Shown here: one piece after another, positions 10,773 through 19,366 of the stretch
Layout: each line of letters starts with the position of its first letter
Position numbering within the stretch: position 1 is the stretch's first letter
NCBI RefSeq assembly: GCF_008727775.1
Contig: NZ_CP044232.1
Coordinates: forward strand, 2,480,001 to 2,544,000
Direction: 5' to 3'
DNA: 64,000 bases
Source: Microbacterium lushaniae
Lineage (GTDB): Bacteria > Actinomycetota > Actinomycetes > Actinomycetales > Microbacteriaceae
The notes under the pieces: generated by a model
The model's database searches: none
Seen by the model: the letters and a program-made list of their open reading frames with translations, nothing else
What the model was told of the DNA's origin: nothing
Position numbers and translations under genes: made by a program

Positions 10773-11237
10773 ATGATCCAACTGGCCCTGGCACGGCACG
10801 CGAAGTCGGATTGGGCCGACGCGTCGATCGACGATCACGACCGCCCGCTCAACGCGCGCGGTCAGCGCGATGCGCCCGAGGTCGCCCGCCGCGTGCTGCG
10901 CACCGGAGTGCGCCCCGAGGTGATCCTCACCTCCACCGCGCTGCGAGCCCGCACGACCGCCGAGCATTTCGCGGCGGCCTTCGACGCCGAGGTGCGTGAG
11001 CTGGACGACCTGTACCTCGCGGGGGCGGAGGCCCTCCTGCAGGCGGCCCGTGACAGCGGCGCCGACGAAGTGCTCGTCGTGGCCCACGATCCCGGCATGA
11101 GCGAACTGGTCAGCGAGCTGGCCGGGCGCGAGGTGAGCATGCCGACCTCCGCCGTCGCGGTGTTCACGTGGGACAGCGGCGGCTGGGATGCGGTGGGCAC
11201 GACGCCGCCCGACGACCTCACGCTGACCACGCCCTAG
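10773..11237 (+). CDS. SixA-type histidine phosphatase
   Basis: This is a 154-residue member of the histidine phosphatase (phosphoglycerate mutase-like) superfamily. The catalytic RHAKS motif is at residues 8-12 (LARHAKSDW), Arg follows in the LTSTALRARTTAEHF segment, and the second catalytic His is in VVAHDPGM near residue 108. Small size and the RHAKS start are typical of SixA, which dephosphorylates phosphohistidine (HPt domain or PTS protein). The natural substrate in actinobacteria is not settled. Confidence 0.9.
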   Translation: MIQLALARHAKSDWADASIDDHDRPLNARGQRDAPEVARRVLRTGVRPEVILTSTALRARTTAEHFAAAFDAEVRELDDLYLAGAEALLQAARDSGADEVLVVAHDPGMSELVSELAGREVSMPTSAVAVFTWDSGGWDAVGTTPPDDLTLTTP

Positions 11238-11270
11238 GTCAGCACAGCGCCCTTGGCTCACCGCCGCGCC

Positions 11271-11346
11271 GTTCAAAACTCAGGAGATCCGCGCACTTCG
11301 GCTGCACCGGGGCCACCGCCGTCGGCGTGTCTCCTGAGTTTTGAAC
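11271..11346. repeat. 76-bp palindromic repeat, family 2, copy A
   Basis: It is bounded by GTTCAAAACTCAGGAGA and its inverted partner TCTCCTGAGTTTTGAAC. Between these, CCGCGCACTTCGGC is on the left and GTCGGCGTG on the right, with a variable centre. Three other copies of exactly the same length lie at 17879, 18086 and 19161. It lies between the convergent phosphatase and LacI genes and could also act as a bidirectional terminator. Confidence 0.9.
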
Positions 11347-11380
11347 CGTAAGGAGTTCAGCTCAGCGCACCGCTCAGCGT

Positions 11381-12379
11381 TCAGCGCACCACGAGACGCG
11401 GCTCGACGAGCACGTGCGCCGAGCCGGAGGACGCCGGCCGCGGCACGACGATGCTGCCGGTGGCGCCCATGAGCAGCTCCAGCGCGCCGGCGGCGACCTT
11501 CTCCGGCAGCTGTTCGACGCTGGAGAGGCCCAGCGCTTCGGCTGCGGGGGTGTTGTCGAATCCGACGATGGGAAGCTCTGCCCTTCCGGCCGCCACGGCG
11601 GCCAGATGCGCGCCCACGGCGAGGGAGTCGCTCGCGCAGACGATCCCGTCCACCGGCTCCCCCGATGCCAGCGCGGTGGTCACCGCCGACCGCGCCCCCC
11701 CGACGCTCTCCTGCACGGCCCAGCGCGGCCCCCCTCCGCCGGCAGCACGCCAGCCGCGCTCGCGATCGTCGCCGGTGCCCGATCCCTCCGGCCAGCCCAG
11801 GAAGGCCACGCGCCCACCGGCGGTGCGCTGGATGTGCCGCGTGGCGGCGGCGGTGCCCGCGGCGCCGTCCACGTCGACCCACAGGTGTGCGGGCACATCC
11901 ACGTCGTCCTCGCCCCACGGACGGCCGAACGAGACGAACGGGAGGGCGTGCTCGGCCAGCCAGCCGGTGCGCGGATCGCCGCGGAACGTGCCCGTGACGA
12001 TCACGGCATCCACTTCGCCGCCCTCCCGAAGATCCGTCAGACGCGCCACCTCCTCCTCCGGTGAGCGCGCGGCATACACCAGCACCCGCATGTCGCGGTC
12101 GCCCGCCCGCTCGGTGAGGGCGTGCACGAACCGGTCGAGGACGACGCCGGAGATGCCGCCGGCATACGGGTCGAGGTGGATGCCGATGGTCGAGCTGCGC
12201 CGCGTGCGCAGCATCCGCGCCGCCGCATGGGGGCGATACCCGAGCTGCGCGATCGCGCCCTCCACCCGCTCCCGGGTCTCGGGCCGGACGATGTGCGGCG
12301 CGTTGACGACGTTGGACACGGTCTGGCGCGACACGCCCGCCGCACGCGCGACGTCGTCGACCGTGGGGGCCTTGACCAT
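11381..12379 (-). CDS. LacI-family transcriptional repressor of the adjacent sugar ABC locus
   Basis: This is a 332-residue LacI/GalR regulator. The N-terminal helix-turn-helix is TVDDVARAAGVSRQTVSNVV at residues 5-24, followed by the hinge helix (LGYRPHAAARML). The rest is a periplasmic-binding-protein-like ligand domain. The start is the ATG at 12379, preceded by GGGAGG at a proper distance; the frame remains open further upstream but has no LacI character there. It is transcribed divergently from the binding-protein gene at 12528, and the operator-like palindrome in between suggests direct repression by this protein with a sugar as inducer. Confidence 0.93.
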   Translation of the reverse strand: MVKAPTVDDVARAAGVSRQTVSNVVNAPHIVRPETRERVEGAIAQLGYRPHAAARMLRTRRSSTIGIHLDPYAGGISGVVLDRFVHALTERAGDRDMRVLVYAARSPEEEVARLTDLREGGEVDAVIVTGTFRGDPRTGWLAEHALPFVSFGRPWGEDDVDVPAHLWVDVDGAAGTAAATRHIQRTAGGRVAFLGWPEGSGTGDDRERGWRAAGGGGPRWAVQESVGGARSAVTTALASGEPVDGIVCASDSLAVGAHLAAVAAGRAELPIVGFDNTPAAEALGLSSVEQLPEKVAAGALELLMGATGSIVVPRPASSGSAHVLVEPRLVVR

Positions 12380-12435
12380 CGAACCTCCCGCCGATCGTGT
12401 CCTGTGCGCCATCCTAGGACGCTTCCTCGCGCGCC

Positions 12436-12493
12436 TTGACAGGGCGGATGCCGCGTACGTACGGTAAGGGACCACTGGGTTTGATCGTTCAAA
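12436..12493 (+). promoter_or_regulatory. Promoter and LacI-type operator for the sugar ABC operon
   Basis: A consensus -35 TTGACA (12436-12441) is followed after 18 bp by a -10 TACGGT (12460-12465). Downstream lies TTTGATCGTTCAAA (12480-12493), a near-perfect palindrome centred on CG, as LacI-family operators are. Its place after the -10 fits repression by blocking promoter clearance. The palindrome is seen directly; the regulator pairing is inferred from adjacency. Confidence 0.65.
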
Positions 12494-12527
12494 TCCGCGG
12501 CCATGGCTCATCGAAGGAGAGAGACAC

Positions 12528-13766
12528 ATGACACGGCACACCACGCGCGTCTGGCTCGGAGCCGGGACGCTCCTCGTGACCGGTTCCCTCGCACTCACCG
12601 CGTGCGGTTCGGGATTCGACGACTCCGGGGGCGGCTCGGAGGAATCGGCCGACGGCGCGCTCACGGTCCTGATCGGTTCCTCCGGCGAGGCGGAGACCAC
12701 CGCGGTGGAGGAGGCCGTCGCCGCGTGGTCGGAGGACTCCGGCGTCGACGCCCAGGTGCAGGTGGCCAACGATCTGCCGCAGCAGCTGTCGCAGGGCTTC
12801 GCGGCCGGATCGCCGCCCGACCTGTTCTACCTCGCCCCCGAGGCGCTGGCCGGTTATGCGGAGAACGGCTCGATCCAGGCGTACGGCGACGAGCTGGCCA
12901 ACAAGGACGACTTCTACCCCTCGCTCGTGGAGAACTTCACCCTCGACGGCGAGTTCTACTGCGCGCCGAAGGACTTCTCCACCCTCGCGCTCATCATCAA
13001 CACCGACCTGTGGGCGGAGGCCGGCCTCACCGACGCCGACATCCCCACCGACTGGGACTCCCTCGCCACCGCCGCCCAGCGCCTCACCGGCGACGGCCAG
13101 GTCGGCCTGGCGTTCGGCGCGGAATACCAGCGGCTGGGTGCCTTCATGGCACAGGCCGGCGGAGGGCTGCTCGTCGACGGGCAGGCCGCGGCGAACAGCC
13201 CGGAGAACGTCGAGGCGCTCAGCTACGTCCAGACACACCTGAACGACGGCAGCTTCGCATTCGCGGCCGACATCGGCGCGGGATGGGGCGGCGAGGCCTT
13301 CGGCACGGGCGCTGCCGCCATGGTCATCGAGGGCAACTGGATCACGGGCACCCTGGCCAACGACTACCCCGACGTCAACTACACCGTGGCCGAGCTTCCC
13401 CAAGGTCCCGCCGGGAAGGGCACGCTGCAGTTCACGAACTGCTGGGGCATGGCCGCCGACAGCGCCGACCAGGAGTCCGCACTCGCCCTCGTCGAATACC
13501 TCACCGGCACCGACCAGCAGCTGACCTTCTCGGAGGCCTTCGGCCCGATGCCCTCGATCGAGTCGGCCGCGGGCACCTGGACGGACGAGAACCCCGAGCT
13601 GGCGGCCTTCCTCGCCGGAGCCGAGTACGCGCAGTTCCCGCCGACCATCGCCGGGGCCGCCGACGTCATCTCCGACTTCAACGCTCAGCTGGAGTCCCTG
13701 GCCACCGGCGACCCGCAGACGATCCTGGATTCGGTGCAGTCCAACCTCGAAGCGATCGTCGAGTGA
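12528..13766 (+). CDS. Extracellular sugar-binding lipoprotein of an ABC importer
   Basis: This 412-residue family 1 extracellular solute-binding protein is predicted to be a lipoprotein. It has a basic start, a hydrophobic signal (LGAGTLLVTGSLALTAC) and a lipobox LTAC with the acylated Cys near residue 25, then a Gly/Ser-rich linker. The mature part has typical binding-protein segments such as GSPPDLFYLAPEALAGYAE and IEGNWITGTLANDYPDV. It would capture a sugar or oligosaccharide at the cell surface for the permeases that follow. The debranching-type enzyme downstream suggests an alpha-glucan or related oligosaccharide, but this is inference. Confidence 0.93.
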   Translation: MTRHTTRVWLGAGTLLVTGSLALTACGSGFDDSGGGSEESADGALTVLIGSSGEAETTAVEEAVAAWSEDSGVDAQVQVANDLPQQLSQGFAAGSPPDLFYLAPEALAGYAENGSIQAYGDELANKDDFYPSLVENFTLDGEFYCAPKDFSTLALIINTDLWAEAGLTDADIPTDWDSLATAAQRLTGDGQVGLAFGAEYQRLGAFMAQAGGGLLVDGQAAANSPENVEALSYVQTHLNDGSFAFAADIGAGWGGEAFGTGAAAMVIEGNWITGTLANDYPDVNYTVAELPQGPAGKGTLQFTNCWGMAADSADQESALALVEYLTGTDQQLTFSEAFGPMPSIESAAGTWTDENPELAAFLAGAEYAQFPPTIAGAADVISDFNAQLESLATGDPQTILDSVQSNLEAIVE

Positions 13767-13798
13767 CCGGCATCCGCTGATCGGGTCGGAGTGATGCC

Positions 13799-14908
13799 AT
13801 GACCGCTGTATCGACGCCGTCGCGCCGCGCCGGGTCCTCCGGGCTCCGGCGCGGCGAGGCGGCCGCCGGGTGGATCTTCACGCTTCCCGTGCTGATCATC
13901 CTCGGCGTCTTCCTCCTCATCCCGGTGCTCATGGCGCTGTGGGTGAGCTTCTCGGACTGGAACGGCCGCGGCAGTCCGTTCGCCGGCGACGTCGGCTTCG
14001 TGGGCGGGGAGAACTATGCCGCCATCACCACCGGCGGCGGGCTCGCAGAACGCGACTTCGGCATCGCCCTGCGCAACAACGCGTGGTACGTGCTGCTGGT
14101 GGTCCCCCTGCAGACGGCGCTGTCGCTGTTCCTGGCGGTCCTGGTCAACCGCGCGGTGCTGCGGGGCCGGGGCTTCTTCCGCACGGCGTTCTACTTCCCC
14201 TCGGTCACGAGCACCGTGGCCATCACGGTGCTGTGGCTGTTCCTCTTCTCCACGTCGGGCGCGATCAACCAGGTGCTGTCGTGGATCGGCATCAACGGGC
14301 CGAACTGGTTCAACGAACCGAGTGGCGTCGTGCACAATCTCCTCGGCGTCTTCGGGGTGACCTCGGGCCCCGAGGCGCTCACGCAGGGCACCTTCCTCGG
14401 AGTGTCGTGGTGGGACTGGCTCGCCGGCCCGTCGGTGGCGATGTCGGCGTTCGTCCTGATGGCCGTGTTCACCACGTCGGGCACCTTCATGCTGTTGTTC
14501 ATCGCCGCCCTGCAGAACCTCTCCGGCGACGTGGACGAGGCGGCCATGGTGGACGGCGCGAACGGATGGCAGCGCTTCTGGCGGGTCACGCTCCCCCAGC
14601 TCAAGCCGACGCTGTTCACGGTGCTGACGCTCGGGCTGATCGGATGCTGGCAGGTGTTCGACCAGATCTACACGGGCACGCAGGGCGGGCCCGGCAAGAC
14701 GACCCTCACCCCTGCGTACCTCAGCTACAACTCCGCCTTCATCTCGCAGGAGTGGGGTCAGGGCGCAGCGATCGCGTTCGTGCTGTTCGTCATCATCGTC
14801 GTCTTCACGATCCTGCAGCGCTTCCTCCTCCGCGACCGGCCGGTCTCACGCCGTCGTGCCCGGCAGTACGAGGTGCGCCCGGCCGCGCGGAAGGGAACGG
14901 CACGATGA
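13799..14908 (+). CDS. Sugar ABC transporter permease (MalF-like)
   Basis: This is a 369-residue integral membrane permease of the MalFGK type with about six membrane segments. The EAA loop that contacts the ATPase is visible as DEAAMVDGANGWQRFWRVTLP near residue 250. It starts 33 bp after the binding-protein gene and overlaps the next permease by ATGA. No ATPase gene is present in the locus, so a shared MsiK-like ATPase from elsewhere in the genome probably energises it, as is common for actinobacterial sugar importers. Confidence 0.92.
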   Translation: MTAVSTPSRRAGSSGLRRGEAAAGWIFTLPVLIILGVFLLIPVLMALWVSFSDWNGRGSPFAGDVGFVGGENYAAITTGGGLAERDFGIALRNNAWYVLLVVPLQTALSLFLAVLVNRAVLRGRGFFRTAFYFPSVTSTVAITVLWLFLFSTSGAINQVLSWIGINGPNWFNEPSGVVHNLLGVFGVTSGPEALTQGTFLGVSWWDWLAGPSVAMSAFVLMAVFTTSGTFMLLFIAALQNLSGDVDEAAMVDGANGWQRFWRVTLPQLKPTLFTVLTLGLIGCWQVFDQIYTGTQGGPGKTTLTPAYLSYNSAFISQEWGQGAAIAFVLFVIIVVFTILQRFLLRDRPVSRRRARQYEVRPAARKGTAR

Positions 14909-15831
14909 CCGCCGCAGTCACCGGCCTCCAGGCCGACGTGCTCATCGAGCAGGAGCAGACCGGCGGCGACCGCGGTCGCCCCGCCCGCCGGCGCCGGCTC
15001 CCCCGCAAGACGCTGATGTGGCAGATCGTCCTCTACGTGGTGCTCGCCGCGCTGGCCGCCGTCTACATCTACCCGTTCCTCGTCCAGGTCGCCACGTCGT
15101 TCAAGACCAATGACGGCGCCGCCGTCGACCCGGTCTCCCTCATCCCCTCCCCCTTCACGTGGGCGGCCTACGAGCAGCTGTTCCTGCGGTCGGATTTCCC
15201 CACGTGGTTCGCCAACTCCGCGATCGTGACCGTCCTGGTCACGATCGGACGGGTCTTCTTCAACTCCCTCGCCGGTTACGCGCTGGCCCGGCTCCGCTTC
15301 CGCGGCCGCGGCATCGTGTTCGCGGCGCTGGTGGCCGTCATGGCCGTGCCCACGGTGGTGCTCCTCATCCCGAAGTTCCTCGTCATCAACCAGCTGGGCA
15401 TGTACGACTCCTATGCGGGCATGGTGCTGCCGCTGCTGGTGGATGCGGCGGGCGTGTTCATCATGAAGAACTTCTTCGAATCCATCCCCGCCTCCGTCGA
15501 GGAGCAGGCCCGGATCGACGGCGCCGGCACGTTCCGGATCTTCTGGTCGGTGGTGCTGCCGATGGCACGCCCCGCCCTCATCACGATCGTCATCCTGTCG
15601 TTCCAGGGCTCGTGGAACGAACTCAGCCACTTCGTCATCTCCACCCAGTCACCCGAGCTGACCACCCTCACCAAGGGCGTCGCCTCGCTCGCGAGCGGAC
15701 AGCTCAGCCAGGGCAGCCAATACCCCATCAAGCTCGCGGCCGCGGCCATCATGACGATCCCCGTCGCCGTGGTGTTCTTCATCTTCCAGCGCCGCATCAT
15801 GAACGCCAGCGAAGGAGCGGTCAAGGAATGA
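14905..15831 (+). CDS. Sugar ABC transporter permease (MalG-like)
   Basis: This 308-residue second permease of the importer has six predicted membrane segments. Its EAA loop is EEQARIDGAGTFRIFWSVVLP. The start codon overlaps the stop of the first permease (ATGA at 14905-14908), and its own stop overlaps the start of the next gene, so the three are translationally coupled. A basic N-terminal extension (RPARRRRLPRKT) precedes the first membrane helix and is expected to be cytoplasmic. Confidence 0.92.
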   Translation: MTAAVTGLQADVLIEQEQTGGDRGRPARRRRLPRKTLMWQIVLYVVLAALAAVYIYPFLVQVATSFKTNDGAAVDPVSLIPSPFTWAAYEQLFLRSDFPTWFANSAIVTVLVTIGRVFFNSLAGYALARLRFRGRGIVFAALVAVMAVPTVVLLIPKFLVINQLGMYDSYAGMVLPLLVDAAGVFIMKNFFESIPASVEEQARIDGAGTFRIFWSVVLPMARPALITIVILSFQGSWNELSHFVISTQSPELTTLTKGVASLASGQLSQGSQYPIKLAAAAIMTIPVAVVFFIFQRRIMNASEGAVKE

Positions 15832-17822
15832 CCCGCGAGAACGAGGGCCTGCCGCATCCGCTGCAGCCCCTGCTTTCCGATGCCGTCATCGCGCTGCGCG
15901 CGCCCACGCAGGTGTGGTCGCGCGCCGGAGGCGACAGCGCGGCGGCGATCGACGGGATCTATCACGGCGACGTGCGGCACGTCCGCGACGTCGAGCTGTC
16001 GTGCGCGGGCTCGCGCATCGAGTGGATCTCGGTCGCCCCGGACGGTCCCGCCCGCATCGTCTTCAACGGCCTGCTGCGGGCCCTGGACGACGCCACCCCC
16101 GACCCGAAAGTGCGCCTCACGCGGGATCGCCGCGTCGAGGCCGGGCGCGTGCGCGAGACCTTCACCGTGCGCTCGCACGCGCCGCACGCCGTGTCCACGA
16201 CGCTCACGCTGCGGCTCGTGCCCGACTTCGCGCTCCTGTACGACGTGAAATCCGGCGCGCACGCCCCGCGTGACGCCGAGATCGCGGTGAGCGGTGCGAC
16301 CGCGACCGCTCGGGCGGCGAGCGCATGGTTCGAGGCCGCAGCACCGGGCGCCGACGTCGCAGTCGACGGTGGGGCGGTCGTGGTCACCTGGGCGGTGGAC
16401 ATCCCGCCGCGCGGGGAAGCCGTGCGGGAGTGGGCGATCGAGCTTCGTGACGACACGCTCGTCGTGCAGGCGGCCGCCGCACCCGGGGCGTGGGCCCGCG
16501 GCGCGGCCGTCGCTGCGGCCGGCGTGGGTGCTGCAGCGGGCGACGTGGGGGCGGCGGGCGGCGGCGCGGGTGCGGGCGTGGGCGCTGCGGCGGCGGCGGG
16601 TGGCCCTCGGCTGGCCCGCTGGCTCGAGGTGGCCCTGGGTGACCTCGACGCCCTGCGCCTGGCACTGCCCGACGCACCCGGCGACGAGTTCTTCGCGGCG
16701 GGAGCGCCGTGGTTCTTCACGCTGTTCGGACGCGATTCCCTGTGGGCGGCGCGCCTGACCCTTCCGCTGGGCGCCGGGATGGCCGCATCCACTCTGCGAG
16801 TGCTGGCCCGCCTGCAGGGCACCCGCGACGACCCTGCCACCGCGCAGGAGCAGGGGAAGATCCTGCACGAACTGCGGTCCTCCGCGATCGAGCTGCCCGG
16901 TGAGGGCGTCGTGCTGCCGCCGCAGTACTACGGCAGCGTTGATGCCACGCCGCTGTGGATCTGCCTCCTCGCCGACGCGTGGCGGGCCGGCATGCCCGAC
17001 GCCGAGGTGCGTGAGCTCATGCCGGCGCTGCGCGGCGCGCTGGCATGGATGCGGGAGCACGGCGACAGCGACGGCGACGGGTTCCTCGACTACATCGACC
17101 GCATGGGGACGGGGCTGGCCAACCAGGGCTGGAAGGACTCCGGCGACTCCATCCAGTGGCGTGACGGCACTCTGGCCACCGGTCCGATCGCCCTGTGCGA
17201 GGTGCAGGGGTACGCATACGAGGCGGCGCGGGGCGGGGCCGACCTGCTGGCGGCGTTTGGAGACGACGGCGACGACCCGGCCGGGCTGCGCACATGGGCC
17301 GCCGACCTGAAGGCGCGCTTCGCGGAGGCGTACTGGGTGCAGACCCCCGAAGGCCGCTACCCCGCCGTCGCGCTGGACCGTGACAAGAAGCCGGTCGACA
17401 CGCTCACGAGCAACATCGGGCACCTCCTGGGTACGGGAATCCTCGAGCCGGACGAGGAGGCGCACCTGGCCGGGCTGCTGCTGGCCCCGACGATGTCCAG
17501 CGGTTACGGCATCCGCACGATGTCGACGCAGGCGGCCGGGTTCTGGCCGCTGTCGTACCACGGCGGGAGCGTCTGGGTGCACGACACCGCGATCGCGATC
17601 CACGGGCTGCTGCGCGCCGGGCTGCTCGACGCAGCCGCGCAGGCCGTGGACGGGCTGCTCGCGGCCGCCGAGGGGTTCGCGTACCGGGTGCCCGAGCTGC
17701 ACGCCGGCGACGCCGCATCCGAGACGCCCGTCCCCGTGCCCTACCCGGCGGCGTGCCGCCCGCAGGCGTGGTCGGCCGCCGCGGCCGTGACGTGCCTCCA
17801 GGTGCTCACGGCCGTCGGCTGA
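15828..17822 (+). CDS. Glycogen-debranching-type amylo-alpha-1,6-glucosidase
   Basis: This is a 664-residue protein with an N-terminal beta-rich domain (GDE_N_bis type, IDGIYHGDVRHVRDVEL) and a C-terminal (alpha/alpha)6 glycoside hydrolase domain. The latter has FFTLFGRDSLWAARL, the acidic segment GDSDGDGFLDYIDRMGTGL-NQGWKDSGDSI and the late block WPLSYHGGSVWVHD. It is expected to cleave branched or short glucan-type oligosaccharides imported by the preceding transporter, in the cytoplasm (no signal peptide). An Ala/Gly-rich low-complexity stretch, about residues 213-264, separates the two domains. It overlaps the preceding permease by ATGA. Confidence 0.88.
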   Translation: MTRENEGLPHPLQPLLSDAVIALRAPTQVWSRAGGDSAAAIDGIYHGDVRHVRDVELSCAGSRIEWISVAPDGPARIVFNGLLRALDDATPDPKVRLTRDRRVEAGRVRETFTVRSHAPHAVSTTLTLRLVPDFALLYDVKSGAHAPRDAEIAVSGATATARAASAWFEAAAPGADVAVDGGAVVVTWAVDIPPRGEAVREWAIELRDDTLVVQAAAAPGAWARGAAVAAAGVGAAAGDVGAAGGGAGAGVGAAAAAGGPRLARWLEVALGDLDALRLALPDAPGDEFFAAGAPWFFTLFGRDSLWAARLTLPLGAGMAASTLRVLARLQGTRDDPATAQEQGKILHELRSSAIELPGEGVVLPPQYYGSVDATPLWICLLADAWRAGMPDAEVRELMPALRGALAWMREHGDSDGDGFLDYIDRMGTGLANQGWKDSGDSIQWRDGTLATGPIALCEVQGYAYEAARGGADLLAAFGDDGDDPAGLRTWAADLKARFAEAYWVQTPEGRYPAVALDRDKKPVDTLTSNIGHLLGTGILEPDEEAHLAGLLLAPTMSSGYGIRTMSTQAAGFWPLSYHGGSVWVHDTAIAIHGLLRAGLLDAAAQAVDGLLAAAEGFAYRVPELHAGDAASETPVPVPYPAACRPQAWSAAAAVTCLQVLTAVG

Positions 17823-17878
17823 GCCGCCGTCGCCTCGACGGCGGCACCCACCTCCGGGCGGCACGGGCGCGCAGCGCC

Positions 17879-17954
17879 GTTCAAAACTCAGGAGATCCGC
17901 GCACTTCGGCGCCCTCGGCGACCCCGCCGACGGCGTGTCTCCTGAGTTTTGAAC
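17879..17954. repeat. 76-bp palindromic repeat, family 2, copy B
   Basis: Identical over all 76 bases to copy C 207 bp further on. The 368-bp gap 17823-18190 holds only copies B and C and a 131-bp GC-rich spacer; I see no gene in it. Confidence 0.9.
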
Positions 17955-18085
17955 CACCTTGCGCCCCACCGCCCGGCGGCCTCCATCCCCCGCTGCCGGC
18001 GGCTGCCGGTGAACTGCCATGCCGCGCCGCCCGGCGCGCCACCCGGCGCGCCACCCAGCTCCGCCGACCGGCCGCACCTGGCCCC

Positions 18086-18161
18086 GTTCAAAACTCAGGA
18101 GATCCGCGCACTTCGGCGCCCTCGGCGACCCCGCCGACGGCGTGTCTCCTGAGTTTTGAAC
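18086..18161. repeat. 76-bp palindromic repeat, family 2, copy C
   Basis: Exact duplicate of copy B in the same orientation, ending 29 bp before the stop codon of the nuclease-like gene at 18191. Confidence 0.9.
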
Positions 18162-18190
18162 CGAAATGGATGCGGCGAACCGCCCAGGCT

Positions 18191-19111
18191 TCAGCGGCGA
18201 CGGCCTACCGGCCCGCGCGCCAGCAGGCCGCGGAGAGCCGCGAGCACCCGGTCGGCGTGCCACATGATGTCCTCGGCGATCGGCCGATAGGTGCAGTAGC
18301 CCAGCGCGGCGGCCGCCTGATCGCGGCGGAGGTCGGCGCGGCGCGCTTCCCAGCTGGAGTGGTGCTCCTCGCTGTCGCACTCGATGATGAGCCATCCATC
18401 GACGACGAAGTCCACCCGCCCGACACCTCGGATCTCCACCTGAACGTCGAATGAGCATCCGAGCCGGCGGAGGAGGAGGCGCATCAACGACTCCGGTCCG
18501 CTCCCCGCCCGGGGATCCAGCATCCGTCGCAGGACCCGGTATCGGCGAGGAAGAGAGGCGAACAGCTCGCCGAGCTCGTCATCGCGGATGACACCCAGGC
18601 GAAGCGCGGAGTCCAGTGTCGCGACAGCCGCCCGCGGCTCCTGACACCTCACCGCGTGAAGGACCGCGTCGAAGGGCTCGGCGGCGCAGGCCCGGGGATG
18701 CGGTTGCCGCACCGGGGCGTCCCAATGACGGAACACCTCGGTGCCCACGGCCCGCATCCGCCCCGTATTGGCGGGAAGATGGACGTGCACCTTCGACACG
18801 CTGAGGACGAAGACACCCCGGCGGCGCAGCTCCGACACGCAGGTGAGGCGCCCTCCGACGCGCGCGGCCGTTCGCAGGTCGGCGTCGTCGGTGGGCAGGA
18901 GGTAGACGCCGTTGCGGGATCGGACCAGCTCGTCGCGGCGGACCGCCGCGGTGATGGCACGTCCGGTCCACCCCTCGGCAAGGAGATCCGCACGGGAGCG
19001 AGCGAACGGGACCGGTGCGGGGGCGAACGCGTGAGGTCGACCATCCCAAGGCATGCCGCCACCCTGGTCGGCCGAGGTGGCCGCCGGCGGGCATTCGGCG
19101 CCGGTGTGCAC
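18191..19111 (-). CDS. AbiEi-like N-terminal / DUF559 (Vsr-fold) nuclease-like protein
   Basis: This protein of up to 306 residues has two recognisable parts. Residues about 35-75 (SRADLLAEGWTGRAITAAVR, then ELVRSRNGVYL) form the winged-helix found at the start of AbiEi-type proteins. The C-terminal 90 residues carry a restriction-endonuclease-like core: VDFVVDGWLIIECDSEEHHS, then RRADLRRDQAAAALGYCTYR, which matches DUF559/Vsr folds with D, E and downstream basic residues. Such proteins are common singletons in actinobacteria; no toxin partner is adjacent. An ATG at 19054 (MPWDGRPHAF, 287 aa) is an alternative start; neither has a strong ribosome-binding site. Confidence 0.8.
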   Translation of the reverse strand: MHTGAECPPAATSADQGGGMPWDGRPHAFAPAPVPFARSRADLLAEGWTGRAITAAVRRDELVRSRNGVYLLPTDDADLRTAARVGGRLTCVSELRRRGVFVLSVSKVHVHLPANTGRMRAVGTEVFRHWDAPVRQPHPRACAAEPFDAVLHAVRCQEPRAAVATLDSALRLGVIRDDELGELFASLPRRYRVLRRMLDPRAGSGPESLMRLLLRRLGCSFDVQVEIRGVGRVDFVVDGWLIIECDSEEHHSSWEARRADLRRDQAAAALGYCTYRPIAEDIMWHADRVLAALRGLLARGPVGRRR

Positions 19112-19160
19112 AGATGGTGGCGGTCGGCCCCTGGGGAGGAGAAGTCGCGCACCCGGTCGT

Positions 19161-19236
19161 GTTCAAAATTCAGGAGACACGCCGACGCGGCGGGCGTAGA
19201 CAGGACCCGAAGGCGGATATCTCCTGAGTTTTGAAC
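19161..19236. repeat. 76-bp palindromic repeat, family 2, copy D (inverted orientation)
   Basis: The same length and terminal arms as copies A-C but reversed: CAGGAGACACGCCGACG on the left corresponds to the right arm of the others. The interior has diverged most. It occupies most of the gap between the nuclease-like gene and 19367; the remainder is GGGCC-rich low-complexity sequence. Confidence 0.85.
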
Positions 19237-19366
19237 GCGTCGGCGGGAGCAGCGGGGTCGGGCCGGGCCGGGCCGCGCCGGGCCGCGCCGGAGCAAGGTA
19301 TGAGGACGCTCCCTCGCGGGTCGCAAGGGTCTGGCCCGGTCCCCGCCCCGCGCCTATCCTCGGGGC

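Noticed and set aside
11271..11346. Interpretation of the 76-bp repeats as IS ends or tRNA fragments
   Set aside because: No transposase ORF lies between copies, no cloverleaf forms, and each copy is a self-contained palindrome.
15411..18458. Long minus-strand open frame of 1015 codons over the permease and debranching genes
   Set aside because: It spans repeats B and C and is antisense to well-supported genes; composition is that of a shadow frame.
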